Assembly (NCBI GenBank): GCA_009760885.1
Contig: CM019708.1
Coordinates: 14,734,531 to 14,798,530, forward strand
Origin: Achatina immaculata
Taxonomy: Eukaryota; Mollusca; Gastropoda; Stylommatophora; Achatinidae
Direction of reading: 5' to 3'
Length of the DNA: 64,000 nt
Numbering within the stretch: the first letter of the stretch is position 1; each line of letters opens with the position of its first letter. Below the pieces are notes generated by a model. The model was not told the DNA's origin. It saw only the letters and a program-made list of their open reading frames with translations, and searched no databases. Shown piece by piece: positions 43,712 through 55,283 of the stretch. The translations under genes were made by a program, and so were the position numbers.

Positions 43712-44702
43712 CACATGGAAATATTTTCTTCCATAACATACTCGAATGGTGAAACAACAACTTGGTCTGACATAAAACAAGGGGTCCGCCAGGGGTGCAT
43801 ATTGTCGCCTTACTTATTTAACTTGTATACTGAAAATACAATGAGGAATGTTGGAGAAGATGTAGACAAAGAATGTTACGATGCCATAACAATTGGAGGT
43901 TATGAAATACCAGAGATTAGATATGCTGATGACACAGAATTACTGTCCACAACACAAAAAGGAATGGAAAAACTAATTATGTCAGTCTGTAAGAACAGTG
44001 AAGAGCAGAACCTCTATCTTAATGCAAAGAAAACTAAATTGATGACAACTGACAAAACAAACAAGGCAACTGAAATATGTATCAATGAGGAAAAACTGGA
44101 AGAAGTGGAGAATTTTGAATATCTTGGATCACTACTAACTAATAACGGAGATACAATGAGGGAAATTAAAAGGAGGACATCTATCGCTCTTCAGAAAGTA
44201 AAACAACTAAAGAATCTGTGGAGAGGAGCAGACAGAACCACAAAAATAAGATTTTTAAGGGCATGCATCTTTCCCATCGCAATATATGCCTGTGAGACCT
44301 GAACACTTAACGAAACAGCTGAGAAACGCATAAATGCCTTTGAATGTAAATGCTACAGAAGAGTTCTTCAAATATCATGGACACAAAAAAGAACAAATAT
44401 ATCTCTACTACAAGAGCTTAATATTGAAGACGGCTGGCTAGTAAAGAGGATTAGGGAGAGAAAACTTAAATATTTTGGACACATTAAACGTCATGATAAT
44501 CTAGAGAAAACCATCTTGGAAGGGTGCATAATGGGAAAAAGAAAGAGAGGAAGACCAAGGCGAAGATGGCTGCAAGACATCGTTGATGATATGCAAATGG
44601 ATGCATCAGCAGCAGGCCATTTTGCTCACAACCGAGAAGCCTACAGGAGTGCTGTTTGGTAGGCAAAGTTCCGCAAGGGACATGCAAATGAATGAATGAA
44701 TG
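43712..44702 (+). mobile_element. RTE-B LINE, RT C-terminal half, copy B1
   Basis: The + strand frame 43715-44302 reads DIKQGVRQGCILSPYLFNLY, then IRYADDTELLSTTQKGMEKL, INEEKLEEVENFEYLGSLLT and FLRACIFPIAIYACET. One stop (TGA at 44300) is followed in the same frame by ECKCYRRVLQISWTQKRTN, LLQELNIEDGWLVKRIRERK and GRPRRRWLQDIVDD, with a (gaat)n-type tail at about 44688-44702. The sequence is very close to copy B2 (48545-49690, opposite strand), so both are young. 5' truncated: endonuclease and N-terminal RT are missing. Confidence 0.9.
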
Positions 44703-45354
44703 AACATACTCAACATATTTTTATATCAACAATTGTTTCACGGATATACACATGACAGAAGACTGTGGATCTGTCTGTATTTGTGCTTGTTTCTTGCTTC
44801 ATTTGCCTGAAGGAATTTTTTTTTTTACTGCACATCAGTCTTTGCTCCCAGCTGCTCTGCTACTGCTGGTTACTCCTGTTTGAGCTGAGGGAGTTTCTAG
44901 CCCTATCAATGTAAACAGGTTATACATATTTGCTCTGAGCCTAGATGCTCTCTCTTTCTCTACAGTATGGATGACCAAGCTGCCAACTTTACACTTCACA
45001 AGGCATGAGCTTTCTTTCTCACTTATAACTACAACCGAGATGTCTTCCTATTTCAGAAACGAAAACTTGTGTTTGAAAACTCTTTTTTAAAAACCATTTT
45101 TCTTCTTTCAATTATCTGTGAGAAATTCACTACATTAAACTTAATTTTATCTCCTTTTAAATGACATTTTTAATCTGGTGATAGTCAGAGAGTAATGCTG
45201 TGGCATAAAACAATGTCAGAATATCTAAAAAAAAAAAACAAAACTGATGTTGTCAGGATATACTACTAACAAATGATGATATTGTAAGTAGATAACTGAT
45301 GGGACCTGATTTCATAAAATAAAAAAAAACATCTTCTGGAGGTATCAGTAATTT
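44703..45354. other. Intergenic, no feature recognised
   Basis: Between the convergent FReD and NF-YA genes. AT-rich; no motifs seen. Confidence 0.35.
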
Positions 45355-45485
45355 AAGGTGATGGACATGGAGAAGAACAACAGAAAGGATGTTGAGCAAT
45401 AGCGGGGTCACCTACGTAAGAGCAGAAAAAAAGGCAAAGGACAGACATCTGTTGAAAACCCATGTGCCTTAGAGAGTGACATAAA
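45355..45485 (+). mobile_element. LINE family C 3'-end fragment
   Basis: ggagaagaacaacagaaagg, gatgttgagcaatagcgggg and aggcaaaggacagacatctg match the 3' end of the near-complete LINE C at about 25060-25200. Only the terminal 130 bases are present. Confidence 0.75.
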
Positions 45486-45689
45486 TCACAGTGACACAAA
45501 CACTCATTCAGAAACCTCTACAATTGCTAAACCCCACAATACTATAGCATTAACTTTCATCACAATATGATAGCATTAACTCTCGTAACAGATTTCAACA
45601 ACAACAATAAAACCAGTTACAATTCTAAGCACCTGCACATGCTCTCTGCTGCCTTTTTTCCAGTGGGAAATGCCATATTCTTCTTACAT

Positions 45690-46160
45690 CTTATATCCTT
45701 CCCGTGCCGTTAAACGTCAATTAGGGCTCACACAGTTGTTTGCCAAGTTTTCCTGTTCTTTGTTCTACTTCATCAAGGGATGTTATGCCCACTAAACTGC
45801 CTTCTAACAATCCCCTCATTAAGTTCGACGTGGTCGACCTCTTTTTCTTTAGCCTGTTGTGCTCCACTTGATAGCTTGTTTTGGTATTCTCTGATTGTTT
45901 CCTCTCATCACATGGCCTATATATGCCCATCTTCTTTTTCTGATCAACCATGAGACAGATTCTGTCTTATCTCTGCATTGTTCTTGAATTCATTCCACTT
46001 TATACCAAGTATTTTCCTTAGGCATTTATTTTCGAAAGAGTCTAATTTCTTGTCTATTTCTTTCACTGATTTCCAACTTTCACATGCATAAATGAGGGTG
46101 GATATCACATTTGAACTGAGTAATCTTAACTTGGTTTTTGTGCTTATAGCTTTTTAATTC
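45690..46160 (-). mobile_element. LINE family D, C-terminal and 3' part
   Basis: Shares tttagcctgttgtgctccac, ttgatagcttgttttggtat and a 3' end near cgtgccgttaaacgtca with the copy at 62690-63000. Read on the minus strand it has the form of a LINE C-terminus with many breaks; ESWKSVKEIDKKLDSFENKC can be read near 46060. It lies downstream of the NF-YA 3' end. Confidence 0.6.
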
Positions 46161-47780
46161 CATATGTTCTCAAGATTTTTGAAGGACAATGCCTATATTA
46201 TTCACCACAAGCAAATAACACTCAACAGTGTGGCTGCCCGAACAGAAAATATACAATCTGAGACATCCTGGAGCTTCTGAACTCTGTAAGATAACACAGG
46301 ATTTTCAGTCACAATTTGTGGCACTGAGAAGTGTGTAACAAAACTCAGATGAATAAATATAAACTGCACTAACTTGTACATAATATATACTCAATATAAC
46401 TTGTTCAATGAGAATATTCAAAAGGAAGCGCTTGTAGTTTCACTGTTATATTAACGTATGACAAAGAATGATATACTAAACTATTCCTCCCATTAGCAGA
46501 CATTAAGATTTTTTCCCTACTCTGAATTTCTTTTTTTTTTTTTTTTAAATTTCTCCAGTCTTCATGTATAAAAATAATTGGTAATAGAAACTAGACTAGC
46601 AGATGAGATCGTCAGCCAGGATAACAAATACATGAGAATATGCCGCTGAGAAAAATAGTTAAATAAGAGAATTGTATGTGGAGACAAGTGTTTGCCAGCT
46701 TCAGACACCAGCAGAGTTAAGCTGCCTGAGATCAACCAAATACTTGTAGTTAATACAGGTTTCTAGCTTGTTCTGCTGTAGACAATATGACTAACTAACT
46801 GTTCATATTACAGTGCTTTCTTTCTTATAACCATCTTTGTGCTTTCTCTGCTTCCATTTATGGTTTCACTCCATCCCAACATTTGTTATAAACTTGGCAA
46901 GCATTCTCTACTAGAAACTATTATCCCTTCATAAGAGCTCTATAATATATAAATTACCTATTCTGCACTTACTGTAATCTTCTGCTCACAGCCACATGGA
47001 GATGTAATAATGGACTACTATCTACTAAATGTTCTTTAAATGGCCTAGGACAGAAATAAATGGACAGCCCTTGCTGATGGCCTATGCCCCAGATAGGGGT
47101 AAGGAAGGAAACTGTGTCATTAGATTAGGTAGAAAGGTTTTCTCATGCTTGGGATCTTGTACAGAGATTTGTACAAGTGTGTATTATGATAATCGAGAGA
47201 CAATCTATGTACAAATTCTAACAATTAATAATCTCCAGACATTATACATTTCACGAGCTGAAGTAGCCACATTAACAAGATAAAGCCAGGTACTCTACCA
47301 TGTGCGCACATGAGAAATAACAGCTCAACATCATCATGTGGAACAAAGAGAGCCCATGAGGAACAAAGAAAGCTTACACAGCTATCACCAGTGTTAATCC
47401 AGAATGCGAGAGCAATTTCAACAATATCACACTGGTGCACACCCTAATTTCCTCACCACATTCCAACTCGGCCTTAGGATACTTGAAATAGAAAGATTTA
47501 CCGCATGGTAACCTAACAAAGAATGATATCGTACATGTATAATCCCTGCAGAATCTAGCTTATGATGCTTGAAATAAAACAACAGGAAACTGTTCACTAA
47601 GGGCTAAGACTAAACTACACACTGCATTAAACACCCACCTTCACAAAATGCCTCATTTTTATTTTGTATAATATGAACTGTCTTTGTGAGGTGAAGGAAA
47701 ATCTATTATCACTGTCTGACTTTTATTCAGATCTGTAAAGTCCACTTGCTTACAAGAACTTTACAATAAAGAAACTATGA
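46161..47780. other. Intergenic between convergent genes, no gene recognised
   Basis: The + strand frame 47029-47283 is open but matches nothing I know and has no splice or promoter context. A T run lies near 46530. Confidence 0.35.
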
Positions 47781-47782
47781 GA

Positions 47783-47788
47783 TTTATT
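47783..47788 (-). other. Candidate polyadenylation signal of NF-YA
   Basis: TTTATT on the + strand (AATAAA on the minus strand), about 480 bases after the NF-YA stop. Another TTTATT lies near 47657. Confidence 0.4.
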
Positions 47789-48263
47789 TTCAGCTGCTCA
47801 TATTATGAAAACTGAAACATTCATTTCATCATTCAAAACAACCTGATATACCATTTAAAATGAAGTTCATGTCCGAATGAGACACAAATATTGAACAAAT
47901 ACATGCATGAACCAAATCAGTCTAATGCACATGTCAAGACTAATTCCTCTTTCTGTGAAGAATTTGGATGGGGAGATAAGCATGCTGAAATTCGGAACAC
48001 AAGACATTTTCCCCGGCGTCTACATGGCACTTTCTAGAATGCTCCTCCTCAATGACCATATTGGAGGTAACATTTCTGGCAGTGTTTGCAGCCTCACAGA
48101 GATTACCAAGAACCTCCTGACTGCTGAGATTGTTTACTTTTCAATGCAATGTGAAACTTTTTTTGAATGAACATGACAGATTCTGGGAGTGGTAGTGTCA
48201 AGGTTACTCTAGTTAAACACTGGGAATACTAGATCAATTGTTTCAAGACTCTGGAATTCAACA

Positions 48264-48398
48264 TCACAAATGACCATTTATGGAAGCTGCGGGCGGCTCC
48301 TCTATGTCAGAGAGATGATGAGGTGACGACGAAGGTGAGTGCTTCCTTGTACTTGAAGGTGAATTCTGTGAAAGTCTGTGCTCTGGACTATCAGCTTC
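48264..48398 (-). CDS. NFYA: Nuclear transcription factor Y subunit alpha, last coding exon
   Basis: Acceptor on the minus strand is gttttctctgcag (48399 upward). The exon enters on a codon boundary and encodes 44 residues then TGA (48264-48266). The sequence starts EADSPEHRLSQNSPSSTRKH and ends SDIEEPPAASINGHL. It is Ser/Pro-rich and poorly conserved, as expected after the DNA-binding domain; vertebrate NF-YA also has a short acidic tail beginning near a KDSP motif here. The intron before it is 1439 bp and consists mostly of LINE copy B2. Confidence 0.85.
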   Translation of the reverse strand, partial: EADSPEHRLSQNSPSSTRKHSPSSSPHHLSDIEEPPAASINGHL

Positions 48399-48544
48399 CT
48401 GCAGAGAAAACATAAGCATAAAAAAAATCTCTCAATTTCATTTCTAAACTTTAACCGTATCTCTCTCCCTCATTTATTTCCTGGTCCTTACCCTTATCCT
48501 ACTTTAAACAAAAAGAAAAAAAAAACTTTTCAATTTTCATGAAT

Positions 48545-49690
48545 TTCATTCCTTTGCATGTCCCTTGCGGAACTTTGCCTCTCAAACAGCACTCCTGTAG
48601 GCCTCTCGGTTGTGAGCAAGATGGCCTGCTGCTGCTGCATCCATTTCCAGATCATCAACGATGTCTTGCAGCCATCTTCGTTTCGGTCTTCCTCTTTTTC
48701 TTTTTCCCATTATGTATCCTTCCAATACGGTCTTCTCTAAATTATCATGACGTTTAATGTGGCCAAAATATTTAAGTTTTCTCTCTTTAATCCTCTTTAC
48801 TAGCCAGCCTTCTTCAATATTAAGCTCTTGTAGTATAGATATATTTGTTCTTTTTTGTGTCCACGATATTTGGAGAACTCTTCTATAGCATTTACATTCA
48901 AAGGCATTTATGTGCTTCTCAGCTGTTTTGTTAAGTGTCCAGGTCTCACAGGTATATGTTGCGATAGGAAAGATGCATGTCCTTAAAAATCTTATTTTTG
49001 TGGTTCTGTCTGCTCCTCTCCACAGATTCTTTATTTGTTTTACTTTCTGAAGAGCAATAGATGTCCTCCTTTTAATTTCCCTCATTGTATCTCCATTATT
49101 AGTTAGTAATGATCCAAGATATTCAAAACTCTCCACTTCTTCCAGTTTTTCCCCATTGATACATATTTCAGTTGCCTTGATTGTTTTGTCAGTTGTCATC
49201 ACTTTAGTTTTCTTTGCATTAAGATAGAGGTTCTGCTCTTCGCTGTTCTTGCGGACTGACATAATGAGTTTTTCCATTCCTTCTTGTGTTGTGGACAGCA
49301 ATACTGTGTCATCAGCATATCTAATCTCTGGTATTTCATAACCTCCAACTGTTATGGCATCGTAATATTCCTTGTCTACATCTTCTCTAACATTCCTCAT
49401 TATATTTTCAGTATACAAGTTAAATAAGTAGGGTGACAATATGCACCCCTGACGGACCCCTTGTTTTATGTCAAACCAACTTGTTGTTTCACCATTTATT
49501 CTTACTGCTGCTTGTTGGTCTAAATACAGCAGTGATGTTAATTGTATCAAATGTGTTGGAAATCCCATTTTTTCCATTATGTCCCAAAGTTTCTGGTGTT
49601 GTACACAATCAAATGCCTTTGAGTAGTCTATAAAGGATAAATATAGATTCACATTAAACTCCCTGCATTTCTCTATTATTAATCTTAGAA
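48545..49690 (-). mobile_element. RTE-B LINE, copy B2, in the last NF-YA intron
   Basis: The minus-strand frame 48582-49652 is open for 356 codons: NLYLSFIDYSKAFDCVQHQK, VRINGETTSWFDIKQGVRQG, IRYADDTVLLSTTQEGMEKL, ICINGEKLEEVESFEYLGSL, FECKCYRRVLQISWTQKRTN and GKRKRGRPKRRWLQDIVDDL. RT motifs A (FIDYSKAFD), B (GVRQGC) and C (YADD) are all intact. 5' truncated before motif A; endonuclease absent. Being uninterrupted and nearly identical to B1, it is among the youngest insertions here. It accounts for about 80 percent of this intron and has the same orientation as the host gene. Confidence 0.93.
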
Positions 49691-49837
49691 TTTCATGAAT
49701 AAGTAGAACAATACTCCAGGAAAAAAAAGATAAAACTCAAAATTTTAAAAATCAGCGCACTAAAGCAAAGAAAAGTGCACTGATAGATATAATTATAAGA
49801 AACTGACTGAAAAAGCAAATCTGTCTATGACACTCAC

Positions 49838-49948
49838 ATCCTTCATTCCAAATTCTGATTCATTTTCCACTTTGATTGAGAAGAATCTACCTCCTTGGCC
49901 TCGAGTTCGCTGGCAGGCGTGCTTGTGTCGAGACTCGTGAAGATACTT
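49838..49948 (-). CDS. NFYA: NF-YA exon with DNA-contacting A2 helix
   Basis: 37 codons, phase 0 at both ends. Minus-strand acceptor is acttttatacag and donor gtgagtg. It encodes KYLHESRHKHACQRTRGQGG then RFFSIKVENESEFGMKD. This is the A2 part of the CBF-B/NF-YA domain: HESRHxHAxxRxRGxGGRF, which inserts into the minor groove of the CCAAT box. All key His, Arg and Gly residues are present. The C in HACQRTRG replaces the usual M or L; such variation is tolerated in the family. Splitting the domain between A1 and A2 across an intron is notable because here that intron is 9.7 kb and packed with repeats. Confidence 0.95.
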
Positions 49949-51195
49949 CTGTATAAAAGTAGGACACTATCAGAAACATAAATAATTATAATGTCACATG
50001 TCAAAGGTCATTAAAGAGTGTATGATTAAATGTATGATAACATTATGGAAATGACAAAATGTTTGTTCTATCTATTTAAATCACTCTCCAGGAAATTTCA
50101 CTTCACAATCAAATACAAATATTGAAGTGAACGCCTTTATTATACTGATCATTTAGCATGGTAAGTCTTAGAATTCTCTAGAGCTCTGACAGAAACGGAT
50201 TGTATCTCACACTCATTTCTTCAAACTAAGTTCATCAAATGTAAAACTGTTACTAACATTATATGTATATGATCTGTAAAAGCAAATTCAAAATCATAAA
50301 TGACCATTTATGATTTATTTACTATACAAATATTTCTTATAAATTACTTTTGTAAGTTCTTTGGTGAAGTTGCCCAAAGCCCACATATTTCTCAGAGTTG
50401 GCAATCACACAGTTTCTACTTCAACTCAAGACACTTCTGCTAGGTCTGACATGAAAAGTCACCACAGACTGGACAATTGTAGAGGAGGATATCGTGGTGT
50501 TTGGGTTCTAGTCCCACATAAATATTTGATGATGACAGTTGTCCAGTAGCCTACAGTGGTCAATTCATGAGAAAAAAAAATGTTGGCCAACTGGTGTCAC
50601 TGTAGTTGACAGAATGATTCCAGACTCCTACCCAAGTGTCCATTAAGAACTATATATATAAAAGAAGAGGCCTTGACGTCATTAAATAATATTGATTAGG
50701 TAAACTAGTCCAATAAGCAGTGACCAGTGATGATGGAGATCCACGTGGATGTAAACTAAGACATTTTTATCACTTGGTGCTACAATTAGGCATGTAGGTA
50801 TTTTTTTAATGGTTCTAGTCTTGAAGAAAATAACTGTTTAAAAATGTACACTCACTTTTTAAAAAAATAACTTTAATATTTCCTCCTTATTGTAGGCCTA
50901 TAAATATGCCTAATCATTATTGGTAATCTTGTTTAAATACTGGCATCAAGGCTTGTCTTTGCTAGAACTGAGTAATTCATCATTCATTATACTGGGGTTG
51001 GCTTAGAACTTGCTGTTTTATACATTCTTTGACTGTAGCTCACAGAAGATTTACTATATGGTAGGATACTTCTCTCCTGAGTTGAAGCAAATGCACACTG
51101 TCTGTTCCTACTCTTTATTAAAAATTCTGCAGTGGTTTTCTGTTATTTCAGCATGAACGGCACTTTATATTATGTATAGATTGTTTACAAGCTTT
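49949..51195. other. NF-YA intron, no feature recognised
   Basis: AT-rich, no arrays or protein motifs recognised. The frame at 50361-50549 has no recognised domain. Confidence 0.35.
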
Positions 51196-51199
51196 ATCA

Positions 51200-51840
51200 C
51201 AGCTTCCTGCTGCTGGCAAGATTCTTCTGCTGTTGTGCATGGAGTGAAGAAAGCCAGTGAAGAAAGGTGCGATTATGGGTTGCCGTGCAGCACTGTGGAA
51301 AAGGTTAAAGAAAGGAGTAAGTGAAGTAATTAGTAGTCTCGAGGTCAGGACTTCTCAAATCACGGTACTTCTGCTCTGGAGGTCGGCCACATCCCATGTA
51401 CACTTATACTGGGCAAAGTGCCTGAACCGGCTTAACCCAGGGGTTAAGACGCTGCTGGCAAGACTCTTCGGATGCTGCGCATGGAGTGAAGCTTCCCCCT
51501 GGCCAATGAAGAAAATGAGGAAAAGCAATCAGGGTTGCTGTGCGGCACTGATGTGAAAAGATGATGGAAAGGCTAAAGTGAAGCTTAATCAGTATGTCCA
51601 GTAGTTTCGTGGTGAAAGCTACTTATACCATGGCACCTCTGCTCTAGAGGCCGGCCACGTCCGTTCTACACCCATACTGGTGAAATATGCCTAAACCAGC
51701 TTAAACCTGGGGTGAAACTTTGATGGCTACTCAAATCACAGTACCTCCACTCTAAAGGTCAGTCACATCCTAAACATGGCCATACTGGGATAATATGCCT
51801 AAACCAGCTCAACCCATGGGTGGAAGTCACTAGTGGCAAG
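51200..51840. repeat. Diverged ~235-bp tandem repeat, about 2.5 copies
   Basis: Recurring blocks: ctgcgcatggagtgaag, gttgctgtgcggcactg, cacctctgctctagaggccg and taaaccagcttaaacctggg. First unit starts near 51215, second near 51455, third partial near 51720. Units differ at many bases, so the array is old. GC content is higher than the surroundings. No coding function seen. Confidence 0.75.
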
Positions 51841-51934
51841 GATTCGGACTCCTGGACAAAAGCTCTGTCCTAGTCACAACTAGGAAGAGTAGCGGCCATG
51901 ACCACAAAATGCTGAAGTCGGAGACACTGGACCA

Positions 51935-52215
51935 GGGCAGTCTAGATAAGCAACCACCTCTCACCTGGCAGGGATGTATGCATATCTTAATCACACTGAG
52001 GTTTTCCGGTGAGAAAGTCCAACACTGGACTGGTTGGGCAACCACCTCTCACGCAGCGGGGACACATGGGTGTCCCAAAACACGTCGAGGTTTTCCGATG
52101 AGAAAGTCCAACTCTAGGCTAGATGGGCAACCACCTCTCACCCAGCAGGGATATACTGATATCCAAAACATGCCGAGGCTTTCCGGTGAGAAAGTCCAAC
52201 TCTAGATTAAACAGG
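51935..52215. repeat. ~95-bp tandem repeat, three copies
   Basis: Each unit contains gggcaaccacctctcaccca, a few variable bases, then cgaggttttccgatgagaaa and gtccaac. A two-copy direct repeat of taggagtaaattcagtagga occurs at 52363-52442. Confidence 0.85.
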
Positions 52216-52499
52216 TGCAACGAAAATCATGGTGTCACACAATCCTGCTTCTGAGACCCACCAAGAATACAGGCTCAAGCCCTGCAATACTCTGAACCTC
52301 TTGTGATCCTCTCAGGGATCTCGTGACCACACAGGGACCACGGGACCTATCAAGGACCACAGGAGTAAATTCAGTAGGATCATGGGGCAGTCTTAGTGGT
52401 AGGAGTAAATTCAGTAGGATCATGGGGCAGTCTTAGTGGTAGAAGCGAATGAAGAAGATCACAGCTTCAAGATGAAAGAAGAGTACAAGGCCATCTCTT

Positions 52500-53600
52500 T
52501 AGTTTTGGAAAAGATAAATTACCAAGAACATCAATGGGTGATTTGTGTAGACTTGAAGGATTAATTTTCCTCTTGGTCAACAAAGTGGCTACTCAAAGTA
52601 TCCTTGCTTTTGATGCCTTTGGGATAGTAGAGCCAAACATGAATATTTGGCAAGAAAAAAATTGGCCTCTGAGGGAATATATGGTGGATAGAGGACAAAA
52701 TGTAATCAATGAACCTTTGGTAGCACAAGATAGAATCATACTGCCACCACTACATATAAAACTATGTCTGATGAAACAATTTTTAAAGGCTTTGAATAAA
52801 GAGAGTTTGTGCAATGAATACATTGTGCATAAGTTACCTAACTTACCATGGAAAAACTGAAGGCAGGAATTTTCAATGGTCCACACATCAGACAACTTAC
52901 AAATGTCCCTCAACTCATACCATCAATGAATGAAATCAAGTCATGTGCCTGGTCTTCATTTGTTCTTGTTGTGAAAAGCTTTCTTGGCAACAAGAAGGCA
53001 GACAACTACACACAATCAGCAGAGGATATGCTCTTTCAACAGGCTTGGCTGTAACATGAGTGTTAAAATGCATTATCTGCAGTCATTTAGATCGCTTTCC
53101 ACAGAACCTTGGTGACTTAAGCGAAGAGCAAGATGAAAGATTTCACCAAGACATAAAAACAACAGAAGCCAGATAGAAAGGAAGATGAGATGCACACAAG
53201 TTGGCAGACTCTTTCTGGAACATTATGGGGATTATCCTTACAGGTCCCAGTCTGGGAAGTCTTACAAAAGGAGCTTTTTGTGTGTGGAACGAGCAGGAAG
53301 TTTGTATCATAAACTTGTGCTTTTGCTATGAAATAAGTAGACTTTCATGTAGTACAGTTCTCTTTTAATTTTTATTACGTTTCGTTCATGCTTAAAAGAT
53401 ATTAAACACTACATTAAAATATCCTGATTTGTTATGGGCGAGCAGAGTGAAGAATGGTATGTGGCATATGTTCTGATCTCAAAAACTAGAGCTGATAGGG
53501 GAAAACTTGTGCTATTTTTGGAATCAGCAGGTCAAATATACCCAGAAACAGGTCTAACATTTGAAGCACCAAAATCTTTATCTTTATAAAAAAAATCAGC
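52500..53600 (+). mobile_element. Dispersed multicopy ORF, copy U2
   Basis: The + strand frame 52534-52860 reads DAFGIVEPNMNIWQEKNWPL, REYMVDRGQNVINEPLVAQD and RIILPPLHIKLCLMKQFLKA. After a frameshift 52848-53054 continues EKLKAGIFNGPHIRQLTNVP and SFVLVVKSFLGNKKADNYTQ; a second frameshift leads to FPQNLGDLSEEQDERFHQDI near 53110. Similar to U1 (18745-19613, opposite strand), and similarity extends some 300 bases past the coding end. The family is known to me as an abundant unnamed invertebrate protein without introns. Two or more frameshifts make this copy non-functional. Confidence 0.65.
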
Positions 53601-54680
53601 CTAAATTACTGCTAGAGTTGTAGAAGATATGCAAGTTGCAAACATATTTAAATAATTATAATCTTTCCACTTTTTCTGAACTTGTTAACTCTCAAACATA
53701 CATCACACAAAGAGCTTCACTATGAATGTGTCAGCCTTTTTTTTTTCTCTGAAGGTCTATTTTTATACAGTACTTTTAAACTTACAAATTTCCAATAACA
53801 GAAGAAAGTATATTGATGGTGCAACTTTTATTGTCAGTTATTTGCTGAATCATTAAAATGGCTGGTAGTTAGATAAAAGTTTGGAAAATTTACTGCTCTG
53901 TCTGAGTCATAAATTATCACACTACAAACACTCCAGTTACAGTTCTACAAACCCAACAAATGTTGAACAAGTCATAAGCTGAAAATAAAACATTAATTTT
54001 CTGTAATCTGTTCCGCATAATTGCTTGCAGCAAATAACTGAGGATGGTCAGCTGATTATGTGGCAAAATTACAACAGGTACATTCTTAATAGTTATGACC
54101 AGGCCCAGAAAGATGACTAGTACCATATTTTACATTCTCCTGATCAAATTTTCACCTTCTACACCAGGTAGGCTAGTTCTTCCATCTTGTAATTTCTTCT
54201 TGTGTTGAAGACAAGTAAGTGGTTTTCATTCAAGGTGTGATAGTAACTGCACATTGACCATCCTGTTTTATATTGTATCTTGCTACAGGACCTTCACTCT
54301 ACACAGTGTTCCATAAGTACCTTTACACTTTCTAGAGGCTACTGTAGTAAGATAAATGCAGCTACATGGAAAAAGTGTGTGTTGTTTTGTAGAGAAATTT
54401 TTACAATTTCAGACACACCATACAGTGACTTGATGTGAGTCCACTCCCCTGATCTTACAGCACAAGTCAATTCAGTAACTGAGTTCATCTCATGTATTAT
54501 ATAGCATATCTGTAACAGATGCAGTGTTCATGATTCACTGCTTCAGAATGTTCACATCCTGTGGCTATGTGGGTGTTAGAATTTACCCACACACAAAAAA
54601 AAAAAAGAAAGAAAACCCCTACCAGATTTAGGATGAGCAGGTTTCACCAAAGGTAATCAATTTTTGTGCCTTTTTTAAAA
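53601..54680. other. NF-YA intron, no feature recognised
   Basis: AT-rich sequence without recognised motifs. The left part of the mariner-like relic may begin near 54300 but no end could be placed. Confidence 0.3.
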
Positions 54681-54685
54681 AAAGA

Positions 54686-55090
54686 ATGTTTACGGGCTTT
54701 TCTTCCTTGAGGAAAGCTGTAACTGGCATGTTCAATCTCAGCATGTTGATTGATTTGTTGATACATCAGCTTGAGGAAGAACCAGAACTTCACTTTCCAG
54801 CAAGACATCTTCACTACACTGAGACATACGCACCTTTCTCAAAGCCATCCTGTCAAAATGATGGATTGGAAGAGCTGATAAAAATGACTCACATTTTCTG
54901 CTGTTGTGACCTTACACTTTACGACTTTTTCTTGTGGAGAGCACATTAAAGACAATGATTATGCACTCCCCCTCTTTCCTAGGATCTGCATATTGTGAAG
55001 CAACAAATCACAGATGTTACTGCATCAATACTCCAGATATGCTACATAAAACTTAATAGGAACTCTTTATCATGCTGACGTGTGCTGTGT
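54686..55090 (+). mobile_element. Mariner-superfamily transposase relic 1
   Basis: The + strand frame 54686-54949 reads AVTGMFNLSMLIDLLIHQLE, EEPELHFPARHLHYTETYAP and CDLTLYDFFLWRAH. It parallels the usual VTGxxYLDML...QLEEE...QQDGAPPH...DLTPCDFFLWG of an insect-type mariner/Tc transposase group. The catalytic QQDGAPPH is degraded to FPARHLHY. Further on, PPLSxDLHIVKQQITDVTA matches the region after FLWG. Decayed; no terminal repeats found. Confidence 0.55.
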
Positions 55091-55283
55091 CATCAGAGGG
55101 AGCTCAAATCAAGTCCCTGTAATGAATGTCTAAAACTGAACATTTCTCTAAAATAGAAAAAAAAAAAAAAAAGAACACCCACACACACTATTCATTCATT
55201 CCTTCTTCTGTGTTGACTGCACAAACATATCCACTGTAGAGATCCTTAATGATGTTGACAATTTTAGATGGTATTCCACAGTC

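Noticed and set aside
45690..45720. cttcccgtgccgttaaacg at 45.7 kb and a similar site at 62.69 kb as a third TTAA MITE end
   Set aside because: The sequence belongs to the 3' end of LINE family D in both places, is not next to TTAA in the right position, and lacks a partner inverted end.
47029..47283. 84-codon + frame between the two genes
   Set aside because: No recognised motif, no splice or promoter context, and random frames of this length are common here.
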